Positions 18,890-27,946 of a stretch of 64,000 nucleotides of DNA are shown in pieces; the first letter of the stretch is position 1, and the number at the start of each line of letters is the position of its first letter. Position numbers and translations under genes: made by a program. Origin of the DNA: Bacillus sp. EB01. GTDB taxonomy: Bacteria; Bacillota; Bacilli; Bacillales; Cytobacillaceae. The stretch spans positions 212,910 through 276,909 of the forward strand of contig NZ_HG964497.1 of NCBI RefSeq assembly GCF_000613125.1, read 5' to 3'. The notes beneath the pieces were generated by a model. It was not told where the DNA came from. It searched no databases and was given only the letters and a program-made list of their open reading frames with translations.

Positions 18890-18963
18890 ATCTTTAATAC
18901 ATGTTCATTTTATTATTCTTTCTAGAAATCATATACTGCAAATAAATCGGGGAGGCTGCTAAA

Positions 18964-19653
18964 TTAATAGCTGTAGCGAACAGTGAAAATCGGATCATGT
19001 TGCATCCAATACCCCAGTACATGTCTGCCAATTCCGTTGGAAGCATTTGGTTCTAATTGAAACCTCAATTCCGGATGCGGACCCCCTTGTGGATTAATTG
19101 CTTCTTGGCTTAATAAGGTAGCACCTCGCGGCAGATTAATTATGAGAGACATGGTAAATAGTCCGTCGTTGGTCGTAAAGTTGCTAAATGGAGCGATAAA
19201 TTTCAATTCATAGGTGTTAGGATTCTCAGGTAACGGGGATAACTCTTTATGCAAGAAGAATTTTAATTCTTGATCTCCAGGTTGTAGATCTAGAGAAGAC
19301 AACTTTACTTTGCTCGCTTCTTCTTTCATAGCTTCCCAATGTTCGCGGAACTGTGCTTCAACCAACTTGAATTTTTCTCTTTCTTCTTCGGGCATTGCAT
19401 CTAATTGTTCCGGATCAAATGGAGAGCTAAATTCCTGGCGATTCTCGACTTCCTCAAGTAACCGTATATAAGATTGTTCTGGATCTCCGGAAACTTGCGG
19501 TAGAAATAATGTGATTTGAGTGGGTTCAGGGGTGCGCAAGTGTACAACAGTATCAATATTGACTACATCGGCATTTGTGCCACCTGGAATACGTGAAGTA
19601 TCCAGAATGTTTACAACCATGTCTTGCTTGAGAATCGACCGTTCAAAGCTCAT
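18964..19653 (-). CDS. Conserved-looking protein of unknown function
   Basis: A 229-residue acidic protein with no signal peptide or membrane helix. It opens with a strand-rich segment, has a Glu-rich helical part (about residues 75-120: PEEEREKFKLVEAQFREHWE) and ends with beta-rich sequence. I do not recognise a family. GGAGAGGG precedes the ATG. Single-gene unit with its own terminator. Confidence 0.65.
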   Translation of the reverse strand: MSFERSILKQDMVVNILDTSRIPGGTNADVVNIDTVVHLRTPEPTQITLFLPQVSGDPEQSYIRLLEEVENRQEFSSPFDPEQLDAMPEEEREKFKLVEAQFREHWEAMKEEASKVKLSSLDLQPGDQELKFFLHKELSPLPENPNTYELKFIAPFSNFTTNDGLFTMSLIINLPRGATLLSQEAINPQGGPHPELRFQLEPNASNGIGRHVLGYWMQHDPIFTVRYSY

Positions 19654-19973
19654 TTTACCCTCTCCTTAATAATAAATTATCTATGTAAAAGCATGATGTA
19701 AAATGGCACTACGTCACAATTTTACCATATTTTACACATTTCAACATTTGTGTTTCTACTGATTTTTGTGAACATTTAAAGACAAAAAATAATGTACCAA
19801 AGTTTGAAAAATAATAAAAAAACCATCCTGGAAGGATGGCTCGGAATTTATTCAACAAAATATTTAAAAGCGAAACTTTCCGTTACTGTCGGCTTATAAC
19901 TTTATTAGCCACTTATACTTTGGTAACACATCAATACAATTATCATTCCTGAGAATTAATAATACCTAGTTAA
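19654..19973. other. Spacer with the terminator of the RexAB-like pair
   Basis: At 19816-19842 an inverted repeat AACCATCC / GGATGG with a minus-strand T run ends the leftward two-gene operon. The rest should hold the promoter of the 229-residue protein gene. No gene seen. Confidence 0.6.
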
Positions 19974-20516
19974 TCATTTACTTTTAGGAATAAGACGAGC
20001 AACTAATATCATTATTTTAATTGAACTACCTATAAGACCTATTGTTGCATATAGAGCATATATAAAAATAAATACTTCAACAGAATATAGAAAATAAAAG
20101 TATTTAAATCCATTAAAAATCGGCTGAAAAAAGAAAATAGAAATCGATAGGAAAGTTGATAAACCCCAAAAAACGGTAACTAACCAGAAAGGAAATAAAA
20201 GTTTTTGCAAAGTTTTATTTTTTAACAATAGGTGGGCAACTTCCCCCATTGCTAAAGCAATCAATATCGCTAAAGCTGCAATTATTATTCCTAATAAGGA
20301 AGCTGATACAGAGACAACGGTGTCACCCAGATAAGCAGTCACCTTTTCAGAATCAAAATCCTTCCCGTTGATTATGTATTTATAAAAAAGAAAGCTACCT
20401 AATAAAGCTATATATGTACCCGGATATTTTATGGTTATATTTCGGAGTTTTACTATTTTCAAAAATCCAATAAAGGACAAGTCGTCCAGGTCTATTTTGT
20501 CACCCCTCGTATCCAT
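19974..20516 (-). CDS. Four-helix membrane protein, second gene of a RexAB-like pair
   Basis: A 180-residue protein with a short polar N terminus and four membrane helices (about residues 33-50, 69-95, 106-128, 138-165). The ATG follows a GGGGGAAG ribosome site 13 bases after the stop of the 278-residue gene, so the two are co-transcribed and probably translationally coupled. In layout this resembles phage lambda RexB, a four-helix membrane protein paired with cytoplasmic RexA in abortive infection. No sequence identity is claimed. It could equally be the membrane part of another sensor/effector pair. Confidence 0.7.
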   Translation of the reverse strand: MDTRGDKIDLDDLSFIGFLKIVKLRNITIKYPGTYIALLGSFLFYKYIINGKDFDSEKVTAYLGDTVVSVSASLLGIIIAALAILIALAMGEVAHLLLKNKTLQKLLFPFWLVTVFWGLSTFLSISIFFFQPIFNGFKYFYFLYSVEVFIFIYALYATIGLIGSSIKIMILVARLIPKSK

Positions 20517-20529
20517 TTAACTTCCCCCG

Positions 20530-21366
20530 TCATAGCAAAATTTTTATCATATCAATAGCAAATTTCTTCATTTTAATAAATAATTCGTCTTCATCTTTAG
20601 TTTCGAAACGCCTCAAGTAGATGGAATCTTGTGAAAAATACTTTGTTCTGACTTTTTTATTTCCCTTTTTATTTGCCCTAGGCTCGAAATTATAACCATA
20701 GGCTTTTACCTCACCATATGCGTTTGAAACCATTTCAATACCTTCCTTAATGAAATCTCCATCCTTATTTAAGCCATTTTTATTTTCGAATACGGTTTTC
20801 ATACGGGTTGCGTTTTCGTCATTAATTATTTCGTTTAAACCCTTAAACGTATTTTTTTCAATCATATTGGGAGGAATAATGTCAAATTCGATTTTAGTCA
20901 AAATCTCCATAGATCGAATTTTACTTAGTATCTCATCCTTTTTGGGAATGAAATTTATTTTTATTTCTCCTATTTTAAAGCTATTTCTGTAAACCAGATT
21001 GGAAAAACCAGTTATAAATTCAAACCGATCAAGTTCACGTTCTTCAAAAATCACGACCTCATTTTCGATATGGTACAAGAAACGGCTTTTGTTCGCAACT
21101 GGTTTAGGGATAGAAAAGATTTCTGTTTTATCCCCATCCACTACATCAACAGTTTCGTATCTGGATTTCACTAAATTTCCGACAATAAATGGACCTTCTT
21201 CATCTACATCGGTGAATTGCCAAGTCCAAGTGTTTCTTTGATACTCTTTTTTTACTTTTATTGCTTCTGGGATTAAGTCTATCAACTGTTGTTTGTTATC
21301 CGAAAAAATGTTTTCATTTATATTTACTTTTGCGGCAATAAATTTTGTTTTTCGTTCCTTCACCAT
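20530..21366 (-). CDS. Cytoplasmic partner protein, RexA-like in size and layout
   Basis: A 278-residue soluble protein. Its middle third alternates beta strands and short helices (FLYHIENEVVIFEERELD…FITGFSNLVYRNSFKIGEIKINFIPKKDEIL) and its end is helical and basic. The order of a self-recognition strand, an F-x-x-GF-N-type segment and an effector-binding-like half recalls the RexA / DUF4747 group of phage-defence proteins; length is close to RexA (279 residues). First gene of a two-gene operon with the four-helix membrane protein. GGGGGAG ribosome site. Function is inferred from context only. Confidence 0.7.
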   Translation of the reverse strand: MVKERKTKFIAAKVNINENIFSDNKQQLIDLIPEAIKVKKEYQRNTWTWQFTDVDEEGPFIVGNLVKSRYETVDVVDGDKTEIFSIPKPVANKSRFLYHIENEVVIFEERELDRFEFITGFSNLVYRNSFKIGEIKINFIPKKDEILSKIRSMEILTKIEFDIIPPNMIEKNTFKGLNEIINDENATRMKTVFENKNGLNKDGDFIKEGIEMVSNAYGEVKAYGYNFEPRANKKGNKKVRTKYFSQDSIYLRRFETKDEDELFIKMKKFAIDMIKILL

Positions 21367-21866
21367 AATATCTCCCCCGCTTTTTTACATTAGTAATTCG
21401 ACAAAAAGTTGAAAAATTCCTGTTATTAAGATAAATAATCTATGTGCAAAAATATAAATAAAAAGGGATTCACTGTCGGCAATTTAATGTCATCAGTGAA
21501 TCCTTTAATTCAACTGGTCCGGATCAAAATCAGGATTATTTTTATTTGATTTTAACAATCAGTTCGAAGCCTATTCAGAAGTTTATTATGACGGATATGA
21601 TACAGAGATATTAGCGGAAACGCAGGAACCGGAAACCGAAGTGATACAACAAACCGCCGGTTAAGTTAAGTTAGAAGAAAGTGATTCAGAAGCAAGTGAT
21701 CCTTCCTTAAGATGGAAAGGGTTTGCTTCTGTTATGGTTTTGCTGCAGTTATTCTAACCATATCAACTTATATTGACCGAAAAAAAACGAAAAGCTGACA
21801 TTTTGCATTAGCACGATAATTTTTATATGATTTTAAAGATAAGCATCCATTATTTAAATAAAAGTA
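21367..21866. other. Spacer with hairpin and debris
   Basis: A strong inverted repeat at 21471-21513 (AAAGGGATTCACTG / CAGTGAATCCTTT) looks like a bidirectional terminator. From 21548 to 21664 the plus strand keeps an open frame that ends in a stop (YDGYDTEILAETQ), apparently the tail of a lost gene; a second short coding-like stretch follows to about 21800. No start codon or intact gene. Confidence 0.45.
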
Positions 21867-22148
21867 TTACATGAAAAATGTAAAAGGATAGAAGATATAA
21901 AAATCATCAACATTATGAACTAAAAAATGCCATAAAGGATAGGTTATACCGCATATTACGATTGTAGTGATAATTGGCACCGCATAATTCTTCCTTCTTT
22001 TATATAATCCCAGATTCACTGCTATTCCAATTAAAAATACAAAAATGGTAGGCAATAGTACATATAAGCCTATTGAAAAGCCTCCAAGAAAACTGATGAA
22101 GTAAAGTAAAAAAGCAAAAACATAAAACCTAATTGCCACCTTCATCAT
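21867..22148 (-). CDS. Small three-helix membrane protein
   Basis: About 93 residues with three hydrophobic helices, unknown function. ATG at 22148 is preferred because GGAGGTG lies 9 bases upstream; an ATG at 22166 is closer to a weaker site. It lies just downstream (in its own reading direction) of intergenic repeat C1. Confidence 0.6.
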   Translation of the reverse strand: MMKVAIRFYVFAFLLYFISFLGGFSIGLYVLLPTIFVFLIGIAVNLGLYKRRKNYAVPIITTIVICGITYPLWHFLVHNVDDFYIFYPFTFFM

Positions 22149-22200
22149 TGGTTTCAACACCTCCATTACCCCCTTTTCTAATTACCTACCTACTCAACTA

Positions 22201-22270
22201 ACCTGCCCGTAGCATAATAAGGAATTCAACAAAAAAGGCGGTTAATCCTTCTTGGATCAACGCACCCGTA
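22201..22270 (-). repeat. Intergenic cassette repeat C1
   Basis: In the direction of the flanking genes it reads: hairpin GTTGATCC / GGATTAAC, a CGCC then a T run (terminator), then GAATTCCTTAT and the degraded GGGCAGG end. Close to C6 (31481-31552). Confidence 0.8.
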
Positions 22271-22432
22271 CATAACCTCGCCTAAAGGTTTTCTCTATAT
22301 AAATACCCAGTTGAAAAAAAAAGACCAGTTATTAAAGTCGATAAAGATATATGAGAAATCCCGGTAAGGAAATACATTAACGTACTGCTAAAAAGTGTAA
22401 ATAGAAGCCATTTTAAAGACGATGGTAATGAA

Positions 22433-22963
22433 TTAATCATCTCCATCTCCATTCACCTCTTTTGCCTCGTTTGATTTCCAATAGTGTTCAGCTAAAATAT
22501 TCGAAAAAACATCAATTGACCTTTCAAGTTCTTTTGATGTATTATCTACTCCTCCTACTTCCAATAATATTGCATTATTAGAAATATCCTGGTTATACAC
22601 ACCGTTTCCTTGACTCTTTGGTTTAAGGAATACTCCTCTACTAATTCCAGGATATTTGGATTCTAACATAGCATCCAAATTCTTAGCTGTTTCTAGGTTC
22701 TTAAGATAATTTTTATTAGCTTGACCTACAACGAAATATACTTTTGCATAGCTTACTCCATTTATGGTTTTAGTTGTTATCTCCCTCCTTGCTGAATCAC
22801 GATGTATATCAATGAAATAGTTTAGTTGATTACTTTCGCTTTTAGCAGCTGCCTGAACAAGATTTCTTGATAAATTATAAGCTTGTGAAGTCTCCCAGCC
22901 TCTTTTATGCAATTCTTTAGTCACATTTGTTTTATCGTGCTCCACCCCAATTCCTTTTTTCAT
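22433..22963 (-). pseudogene. Orphan C-terminal domain of SpoIIP (amidase/endopeptidase), 5'-truncated
   Basis: 176 codons matching the SpoIIP C-terminal catalytic domain: GIGVEHDKT, FIDIHRDS (the HR-D-S segment near residue 53), YNQDISNNAILLEVGGVDN near the end. Full SpoIIP is about 400 residues with a membrane anchor and acts in engulfment by cutting peptidoglycan. Here the coding similarity continues upstream of the ATG (…TVLNRLAANL) to a TAA near 23002, with no start codon or signal sequence, so the 5' two thirds are gone. Either a decayed gene or a small cytoplasmic domain protein. Repeat C2 starts 10 bases beyond the break. Confidence 0.7.
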
Positions 22964-23014
22964 TAAATTTGCCGCAAGTCGATTAAGAACTGTTTTTTGG
23001 GATTAACTATCTAT

Positions 23015-23075
23015 ACTGCCCCGTTTGTTCAATATGGAATTCCACTAACAAGGTGTTAGTCCTTATGGGAAAAAC
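23015..23075 (-). repeat. Intergenic cassette repeat C2
   Basis: Contains the full plus-strand block CTGCCCCGTTTGTTCAATA, GGAATTCCAC and GGTGTTAGTCCTT of the family; the terminator hairpin end is degraded. Confidence 0.8.
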
Positions 23076-23100
23076 GCTTTCGCTTGTTTTTTCTAAATGA

Positions 23101-23634
23101 CTACTTCATTGACCGTGCAATCTCCAACATATTCTCCATAGGTATTCTTGAACTATACATTTCTATATAAGTTCCTTCCTGCGTCCACTGAAGTATACCT
23201 CCAGTAACGATTTCTCCTTTACTGTCCACTTCACCGTCATTTCCCCATTTTATTTGATTGCCTGAATAGCCATTTATGCTCACTGACTTAGCATTTTGAT
23301 TATTCTCTTCAGTTCGTTTCATTGAACCTTTTATTTGTTTGATACTAACCATCATTTTTTCATCGTTTTTATCCATATAATGCAATCTAAAATGGGTGAA
23401 TTTGGTCTTGGCTCCCCAAGGGTAGGTTTTGATTTCCAAAGTCCAATCATCCGGTACATTTTTTGGTACAATGACGTTAAAATGGACGTTCTGTTTAATT
23501 TCAGGAATAGTAATACTATTATGGTTATATTTAATTTCTTTTTCTTGAACAGATAATTCCAGGGCTTTTGAGAAATTAGGAGAAACAGGGATCATAAAAT
23601 ATACAAAGATTAATATCACTAATTGTCTTATCAT
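23101..23634 (-). CDS. Secreted protein with DUF4367-like C-terminal domain
   Basis: A 177-residue protein with an N-terminal signal sequence (MIRQLVILIFVYFMIPVSP) and a C-terminal domain of DUF4367 type, ending ILQWTQEGTYIEMYSS…MENMLEIARSMK, where the long-range GTYIEM strand and final helix are typical. Such domains occur at the ends of anti-sigma-like and cell-envelope stress proteins. GAGGTG ribosome site. The promoter, ribosome site and first ~14 codons are duplicated at 26071-26213. Confidence 0.75.
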   Translation of the reverse strand: MIRQLVILIFVYFMIPVSPNFSKALELSVQEKEIKYNHNSITIPEIKQNVHFNVIVPKNVPDDWTLEIKTYPWGAKTKFTHFRLHYMDKNDEKMMVSIKQIKGSMKRTEENNQNAKSVSINGYSGNQIKWGNDGEVDSKGEIVTGGILQWTQEGTYIEMYSSRIPMENMLEIARSMK

Positions 23635-23763
23635 ATAAACACCTCAGTGTTAGTCTTCCTTCATTAAGGTCTATTTATGTTCTTTTATTAGACCTACTGC
23701 GTGTTCAACAAGGAAAGCCCCGTTAGTCGAATATTAAAGTGCCACATAACCCTTTGACCAATC
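23618..23763. repeat. Segmental duplication, copy A
   Basis: About 145 bases, covering the 5' end and upstream region of the DUF4367-like gene, repeated at 26071-26213 with roughly 90% identity by eye. Confidence 0.85.
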
Positions 23764-24019
23764 TTTTTTCCTTCTTAGTTCAACATATGTTCTGTTATAT
23801 CTACATAATAAAACCTTCCGGTTGTTTACCCCTCTTTCAGAGCATCTATTAATGGCAAGATACTGTAAAAAGAAATTTGTAAAAATTATTATAAGCAGGA
23901 TGTAGCATTCCCCAGTGGTCCGGAATTGTGCATTCAAAACAATTCAGATGCGGGTGATTTTACTGTTTCAATTCCCATTGGTAATATTAAGAAAATGGGG
24001 TATGAGGGGAAAGAGAAAG

Positions 24020-24886
24020 ATGATGATTATTAGGGAATATCACGAAAAAATTCATATCGAGGATGCTTTCGCAGCTTTTCAAAAAGCAAGGTTAAACATC
24101 TATCGGTTAAATGAGATTGAGAACTATATAACAGAAAAAGGATATCATAAAGAATCAGGCTGGAAATACTGGAAAAGCAAAATCGATTTAAGGAGAAAAG
24201 AGTTTGACCAATTAGAGGCAAGGGTCGGAATCAAAATATTAAAGCCAATCGACAGTGTTACTAAGGTGACTTTCCGGGAAATGGGTGATGTGAAAAATGT
24301 AATAAATTTGATTAAGAAGTACCTAGTTCTTAATTATAAAATTGAAAAAACTGTCTTATCAATCCTTAAATCCCTGATTTCACTTTTGAAAGACCGTCAT
24401 ATTCGAGTTTTGCAATTATTGGAGCAAGTTTATGATGGATATGCGAGGTATCTGCGAGAAATCAAAATAAACAACATTAACCTCAAATTGAATCGGGTAT
24501 CAACAGACGAGGACAAAATTATTACATATGAGATTACTACGAAGGAGCAAAAACTAAAACGGTTTTTGAACGCCCTGACTGAAAATCAATTAATGTTTAA
24601 AATAAGAGACAATGATGCGTTGATAATTAAGGAATACGAGGAGCTTGACAGGTATGAAAAGCTCCTTTCTACTATAATATCCAACAACATGGATATCATA
24701 GATAAGCTAGAAAAGGATAAAAGCGAAAATATAAATCAAAAAGGCAATATATACAATTGGGTTCTCGCAGGCTTAGCATTTATATTCGTAATTTATTCCG
24801 CCATCACTGATACAATTTCCATTTTTCAAAATGAGGGATATAAATTAAAACAAATTATATGGTTAATGTTTAAATCAATCTTTTAA
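24020..24886 (+). CDS. Helical protein with C-terminal membrane anchor, function unknown
   Basis: A 288-residue protein, Lys/Glu rich and mostly alpha-helical with coiled-coil-like stretches, ending in one membrane helix (WVLAGLAFIFVIYSAI) and a short tail. The ATG at 24020 follows GAGGGGAAAG; longer in-frame starts lack a ribosome site. I do not recognise the family. It is one of two adjacent rightward genes in an otherwise leftward region and is followed by a strong terminator. Confidence 0.7.
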   Translation: MMIIREYHEKIHIEDAFAAFQKARLNIYRLNEIENYITEKGYHKESGWKYWKSKIDLRRKEFDQLEARVGIKILKPIDSVTKVTFREMGDVKNVINLIKKYLVLNYKIEKTVLSILKSLISLLKDRHIRVLQLLEQVYDGYARYLREIKINNINLKLNRVSTDEDKIITYEITTKEQKLKRFLNALTENQLMFKIRDNDALIIKEYEELDRYEKLLSTIISNNMDIIDKLEKDKSENINQKGNIYNWVLAGLAFIFVIYSAITDTISIFQNEGYKLKQIIWLMFKSIF

Positions 24887-24914
24887 TCCAACCATACTTT
24901 TCACAAATTTTTAA

Positions 24915-24951
24915 AAGGCGTAGATCCGTCTCGGAATCTACGCCTTTTATT
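24915..24951 (+). terminator. Terminator of the anchored helical protein gene
   Basis: AAAAGGCGTAGAT…ATCTACGCCTTTTATT inverted repeat with T-rich tail. Confidence 0.85.
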
Positions 24952-25071
24952 ATGACCACTATCTGGTCAACCTCATGGGCATATTCCAGTATTTTTTACA
25001 GCTCCAGTCTTTCCTTCTTCATAATGAATAACTACCCCATTACGGGGGGATATTATGCCAGAGGTGATCCA

Positions 25072-25467
25072 ATGAAAAAGGCTGGCATAATTGTAGCGCT
25101 CATCTTGCTCACCGTCTTCTCTGTAAACGTACTAGCAAGTGCAGAGACGCCGCCGTGGAGCAAATATCCGGATAACTCAAGCAAGATATTTAAGGATGCT
25201 GACACCTTTTACAATTCAATTGACAAAAGCCTGTACACTGAATACGAAAACGCTAAACTGAACATCCGGGAAAAGACCACTTTCAAGGACATCAATAATG
25301 TTCTTGCAAGGGCAGACAAATACGGAAGATCAAGAACCGGGGGAGAGGGATATCATCCCAACCGGCAAGTGTATGTCTTCGTTTCCGTCTCCAAGGATGG
25401 AAAAATGAAGAAGGCTATTTTTGATGCCGAATTGGAAAGGCTCATTTCCACTAGTTCTGATTTATAA
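25072..25467 (+). CDS. Small secreted protein, function unknown
   Basis: 131 residues. MKKAGIIVALILLTVFSVNV…ASA is a clear signal peptide, so the mature protein (about 105 residues) is exported. GAGGTGATCC precedes the ATG. The mature part is polar and has no cysteines; family not recognised. The upstream in-frame extension is not used: it lacks a ribosome site and would bury the signal peptide. Confidence 0.7.
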   Translation: MKKAGIIVALILLTVFSVNVLASAETPPWSKYPDNSSKIFKDADTFYNSIDKSLYTEYENAKLNIREKTTFKDINNVLARADKYGRSRTGGEGYHPNRQVYVFVSVSKDGKMKKAIFDAELERLISTSSDL

Positions 25468-25497
25468 AGCCACAGCTCAATTGAGCTGTGGCTTTAT
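25465..25497 (+). terminator. Terminator of the small secreted protein gene
   Basis: AAAGCCACAGCTC / GAGCTGTGGCTTT perfect inverted repeat directly after the stop codon. Confidence 0.85.
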
Positions 25498-25626
25498 AAA
25501 TGTCCGTTTTTGGATAACACGGGCTATGAACAGAGGTATACGCGGAAGCCTAGGTACTGGAAACCGAAGTAAAAAATACGATAACCATCCCTGGTTACCG
25601 TATCTAGAATTCTTGAATAATCTTTG

Positions 25627-25896
25627 TTAAGTTAATACAGATCCAATTACAACTAATAGAAAAGAGGTAAACCCAGCTAATTTTATTGGATGAGTATTTT
25701 TATATTCATTAAATGGGGTAATCCTTTTGACAATCTCAAAGAATAAAAAGGTTCCTATTACGATGATAATGCCCCCTATAAAAAATACGTTTTCCATGGA
25801 ATTAGCGATACCTACAATATGATCAACAAAAAGAATCCATAAATAGCCTAAAAAAGCATTCAAAATTATAGACAAAACAAAATCTTTTTTCTTCAA
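25627..25896 (-). CDS. Small three-helix membrane protein
   Basis: About 89 residues with three membrane helices. TTG start at 25896 follows AAGGGGGAA; a GTG six codons earlier overlaps that site. Unknown family. Preceded, in its direction, by repeat C3. Confidence 0.6.
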   Translation of the reverse strand: MKKKDFVLSIILNAFLGYLWILFVDHIVGIANSMENVFFIGGIIIVIGTFLFFEIVKRITPFNEYKNTHPIKLAGFTSFLLVVIGSVLT

Positions 25897-25984
25897 GATT
25901 ATTCCCCCTTGCACAATTTTCTGAATATATAAACATTATAACATTAATATTGAATAAATTGGGATTTATTTCTACTTCAACTAA

Positions 25985-26043
25985 ACTGACCCATTTGTTC
26001 AGTAAGGAATTCCACTTAAAAGGCGTTAGTCCTTTTGGGACAG
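25985..26043 (-). repeat. Intergenic cassette repeat C3
   Basis: Plus-strand words CTGACCCATTTGTTCAGTAA, GGAATTCCAC and AAGGCGTTAGTCCTTTTGGG align with C2. On its right it is joined directly to the truncated 5' end of a copy of the DUF4367-like gene. Confidence 0.8.
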
Positions 26044-26070
26044 ACCATAAAACAAACAATGAATAATATT

Positions 26071-26213
26071 CCTAATTGTCTTATCATATTCACACCTCAG
26101 TGTTAGTCTTCCTTTCACTAAGGTCTTTTTATGTTCTTTTATTAGACCTGCTGCGTGTTCAATTAAGGAAGCCCCGTTATTCGAATATAAAAGTGCCGCC
26201 TAACCCTTTGACC
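26071..26213. repeat. Segmental duplication, copy B (gene start without gene body)
   Basis: Copy of 23618-23763. On the minus strand it keeps the GAGGTG site, ATG and first codons (MIRQL…) of the DUF4367-like gene, then runs into repeat C3 instead of the gene body, so the rest was deleted at or near C3. Confidence 0.8.
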
Positions 26214-26582
26214 GATCTGTTCAATAAAACTTCCAACGAAATTTTATAACGGGTTCGGTTTTGAAATACAAAATTCCAATTACCAGTGCTATTCACATAG
26301 TAATTCGCACCACAATCAGCAGGCAATTTAGTGAGTAAATTAGCATAGAAAATGGTTGGAGCATTGCTTGCTCCAACCATTCTTTTGCACATTATTTTCT
26401 TTAACATTAGCACCCGTTACTTTAAGTACAATACTTCACAATCTTTTATAATCTTCATAAACATAATTCTTTAAATGTGCTATCCGTGCAAGAAGACGCA
26501 ATCTTTTTGGAATCTCGGTGGATTTTTTTGGACTACAATAATGAGAAGTATGCAAGTTTATGCATTTACTAAAATTATTCAA
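26214..26582. other. Spacer with hairpin
   Basis: A strong inverted repeat at 26351-26393 (AATGGTTGGAGCA / TGCTCCAACCATT then TTCTTTT) is a probable terminator. A 78-codon leftward frame crosses it and is not regarded as a gene. Confidence 0.5.
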
Positions 26583-27056
26583 TCAAAAAACTATACGTAC
26601 GTATTGTTCACTCTTTAAATTCTCAAGATGATGTAATTCGATTTCTTCAATGTTAATATGTCGTTCTTTTAATTTCCGATCATATTCGCCTGCCCAAAAA
26701 CGGATTAATTCGGCTTCTTGCTCTTTTTTAATGGATTGTTTCAAATAATTTAACAAATCATTTAAAAACACTGAACTCCAATTTCCCTCGATACAGTAAA
26801 CATAATGTTTATCATTATAATCCTCTAAGTCATAAGGTGGATTGCTCCATTCAAATATATTTAACTGTCCAAAAGCTGATTCGTCTGGTGCGTGTAAAAT
26901 CATTGCATCATCAGGCATTGAATGCCAGGGTTGTTTAGGTGTATCTTCAGTAATCGGATATAATTTTCTTAATTCTTTTACTGTAATTTCTACAATTCCA
27001 GTACAATCAATTGTTGGTAGTGGTTTATTGGCTACAAGTACAGAATATAAAGTCAT
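26583..27056 (-). CDS. Protein of unknown function
   Basis: A 157-residue soluble acidic protein, rich in aromatic residues (PWHSMPDDAMILHAP, IFEWSNPPYDLEDYNDKHYVYCIEG). No signal peptide or membrane helix. AAGGAGAG ribosome site before the ATG. Family not recognised; composition and size are like polymorphic-toxin immunity proteins, which is only a suggestion. Confidence 0.65.
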   Translation of the reverse strand: MTLYSVLVANKPLPTIDCTGIVEITVKELRKLYPITEDTPKQPWHSMPDDAMILHAPDESAFGQLNIFEWSNPPYDLEDYNDKHYVYCIEGNWSSVFLNDLLNYLKQSIKKEQEAELIRFWAGEYDRKLKERHINIEEIELHHLENLKSEQYVRIVF

Positions 27057-27220
27057 TGGCTCTCTCCTTTTAAACTATTACGCTTTTTATACGTGATATG
27101 TGTTCGACAAATAGGCTAAAAACCCTTTCAATATAACAGTTTTCAAAGCGTTGTATGCAAACCTTTCTTTACTTACCGTTGTAAATCTGCATAAATCTGA
27201 AGACACTTCTTGTTGCACTA

Positions 27221-27250
27221 TCCTGCCCCGTTTGTTGAATAAGGACTTAG
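27221..27250 (-). repeat. Intergenic cassette repeat C4 (partial)
   Basis: Only the CCTGCCCCGTTTGTTGAATA-AGGA part of the family is kept, between two leftward genes. Confidence 0.7.
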
Positions 27251-27294
27251 TTTAACCCAACCAATTGTCGAAATAAACTTAAACAAATATGCTT

Positions 27295-27822
27295 CTATTT
27301 GAGGGGTATTACTAAGTCCCCATTTAATTTGTTTGATATGCTTATTGCTTCTTTTCTATTTGTTGCTGGTCCGGAAATTAATAGCCCATCTTCAGGATTC
27401 CACTCATAAGTAGCATTATCGCTTCCAGATTCAACAAGTTCATTAACGATAATAGTTAGTTCACTAAAATCATTATTTATATAGAGATTGCCATAGATGT
27501 TACGGTCGGTTGGGTGGGAATAATCCCTGAAGGATAAAGTGCCGCTGTTTCCAAGAAAAACAACTTCAACTTCCTTATTATCAATAATAATATCTTTTGG
27601 CACATCACCTTTTATATCAATGGTACCTTTAAAACGATCTTGGTTAAATATTTTTTTATACAAACTCCCTTTAATTGTTATTGTAACCTTTTCATTTAGT
27701 TGATTGCTTTTCCCTCCAACTCCGTACACGAATCCATCAAATTTTTGATTGATATCTTTTGGAATGGAATACCAAACCGCTATGCTAACCAAACCGACAA
27801 GACATATGAGAACCATAAACAA
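27295..27822 (-). CDS. Membrane-anchored extracytoplasmic protein, function unknown
   Basis: About 175 residues with an N-terminal hydrophobic anchor (MVLICLVGLVSIAVWYS) and a beta-rich outer domain. The reading frame continues a few basic codons upstream (IPIKRKKLF), giving a typical positively charged N terminus, but no ATG/GTG is available there. Either TTG at 27822 or an unusual ATT next to a GGGAG site at about 27843 is the start. Family not recognised. Confidence 0.6.
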   Translation of the reverse strand: MFMVLICLVGLVSIAVWYSIPKDINQKFDGFVYGVGGKSNQLNEKVTITIKGSLYKKIFNQDRFKGTIDIKGDVPKDIIIDNKEVEVVFLGNSGTLSFRDYSHPTDRNIYGNLYINNDFSELTIIVNELVESGSDNATYEWNPEDGLLISGPATNRKEAISISNKLNGDLVIPLK

Positions 27823-27946
27823 TTTCTTTCGTTTTATTGGAATACAACTCCCTAATTATTTTTTTGTTTTCTATACTTTCCTGCATTTTCTTCGATCACT
27901 ATTCCTTTCTCATAACTATTTGAAAAGTTTCCGGACATATGACCTC

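Noticed and set aside
23734-23937. 67-codon leftward open frame
   Set aside because: It lies partly in the duplicated repeat, has no ribosome site and overlaps the upstream region of the rightward gene at 24020.
26177-26413. 78-codon leftward open frame
   Set aside because: It runs across a strong terminator hairpin (26351-26393) and into the duplicated segment at 26071-26213; there is no ribosome site. Treated as non-coding.
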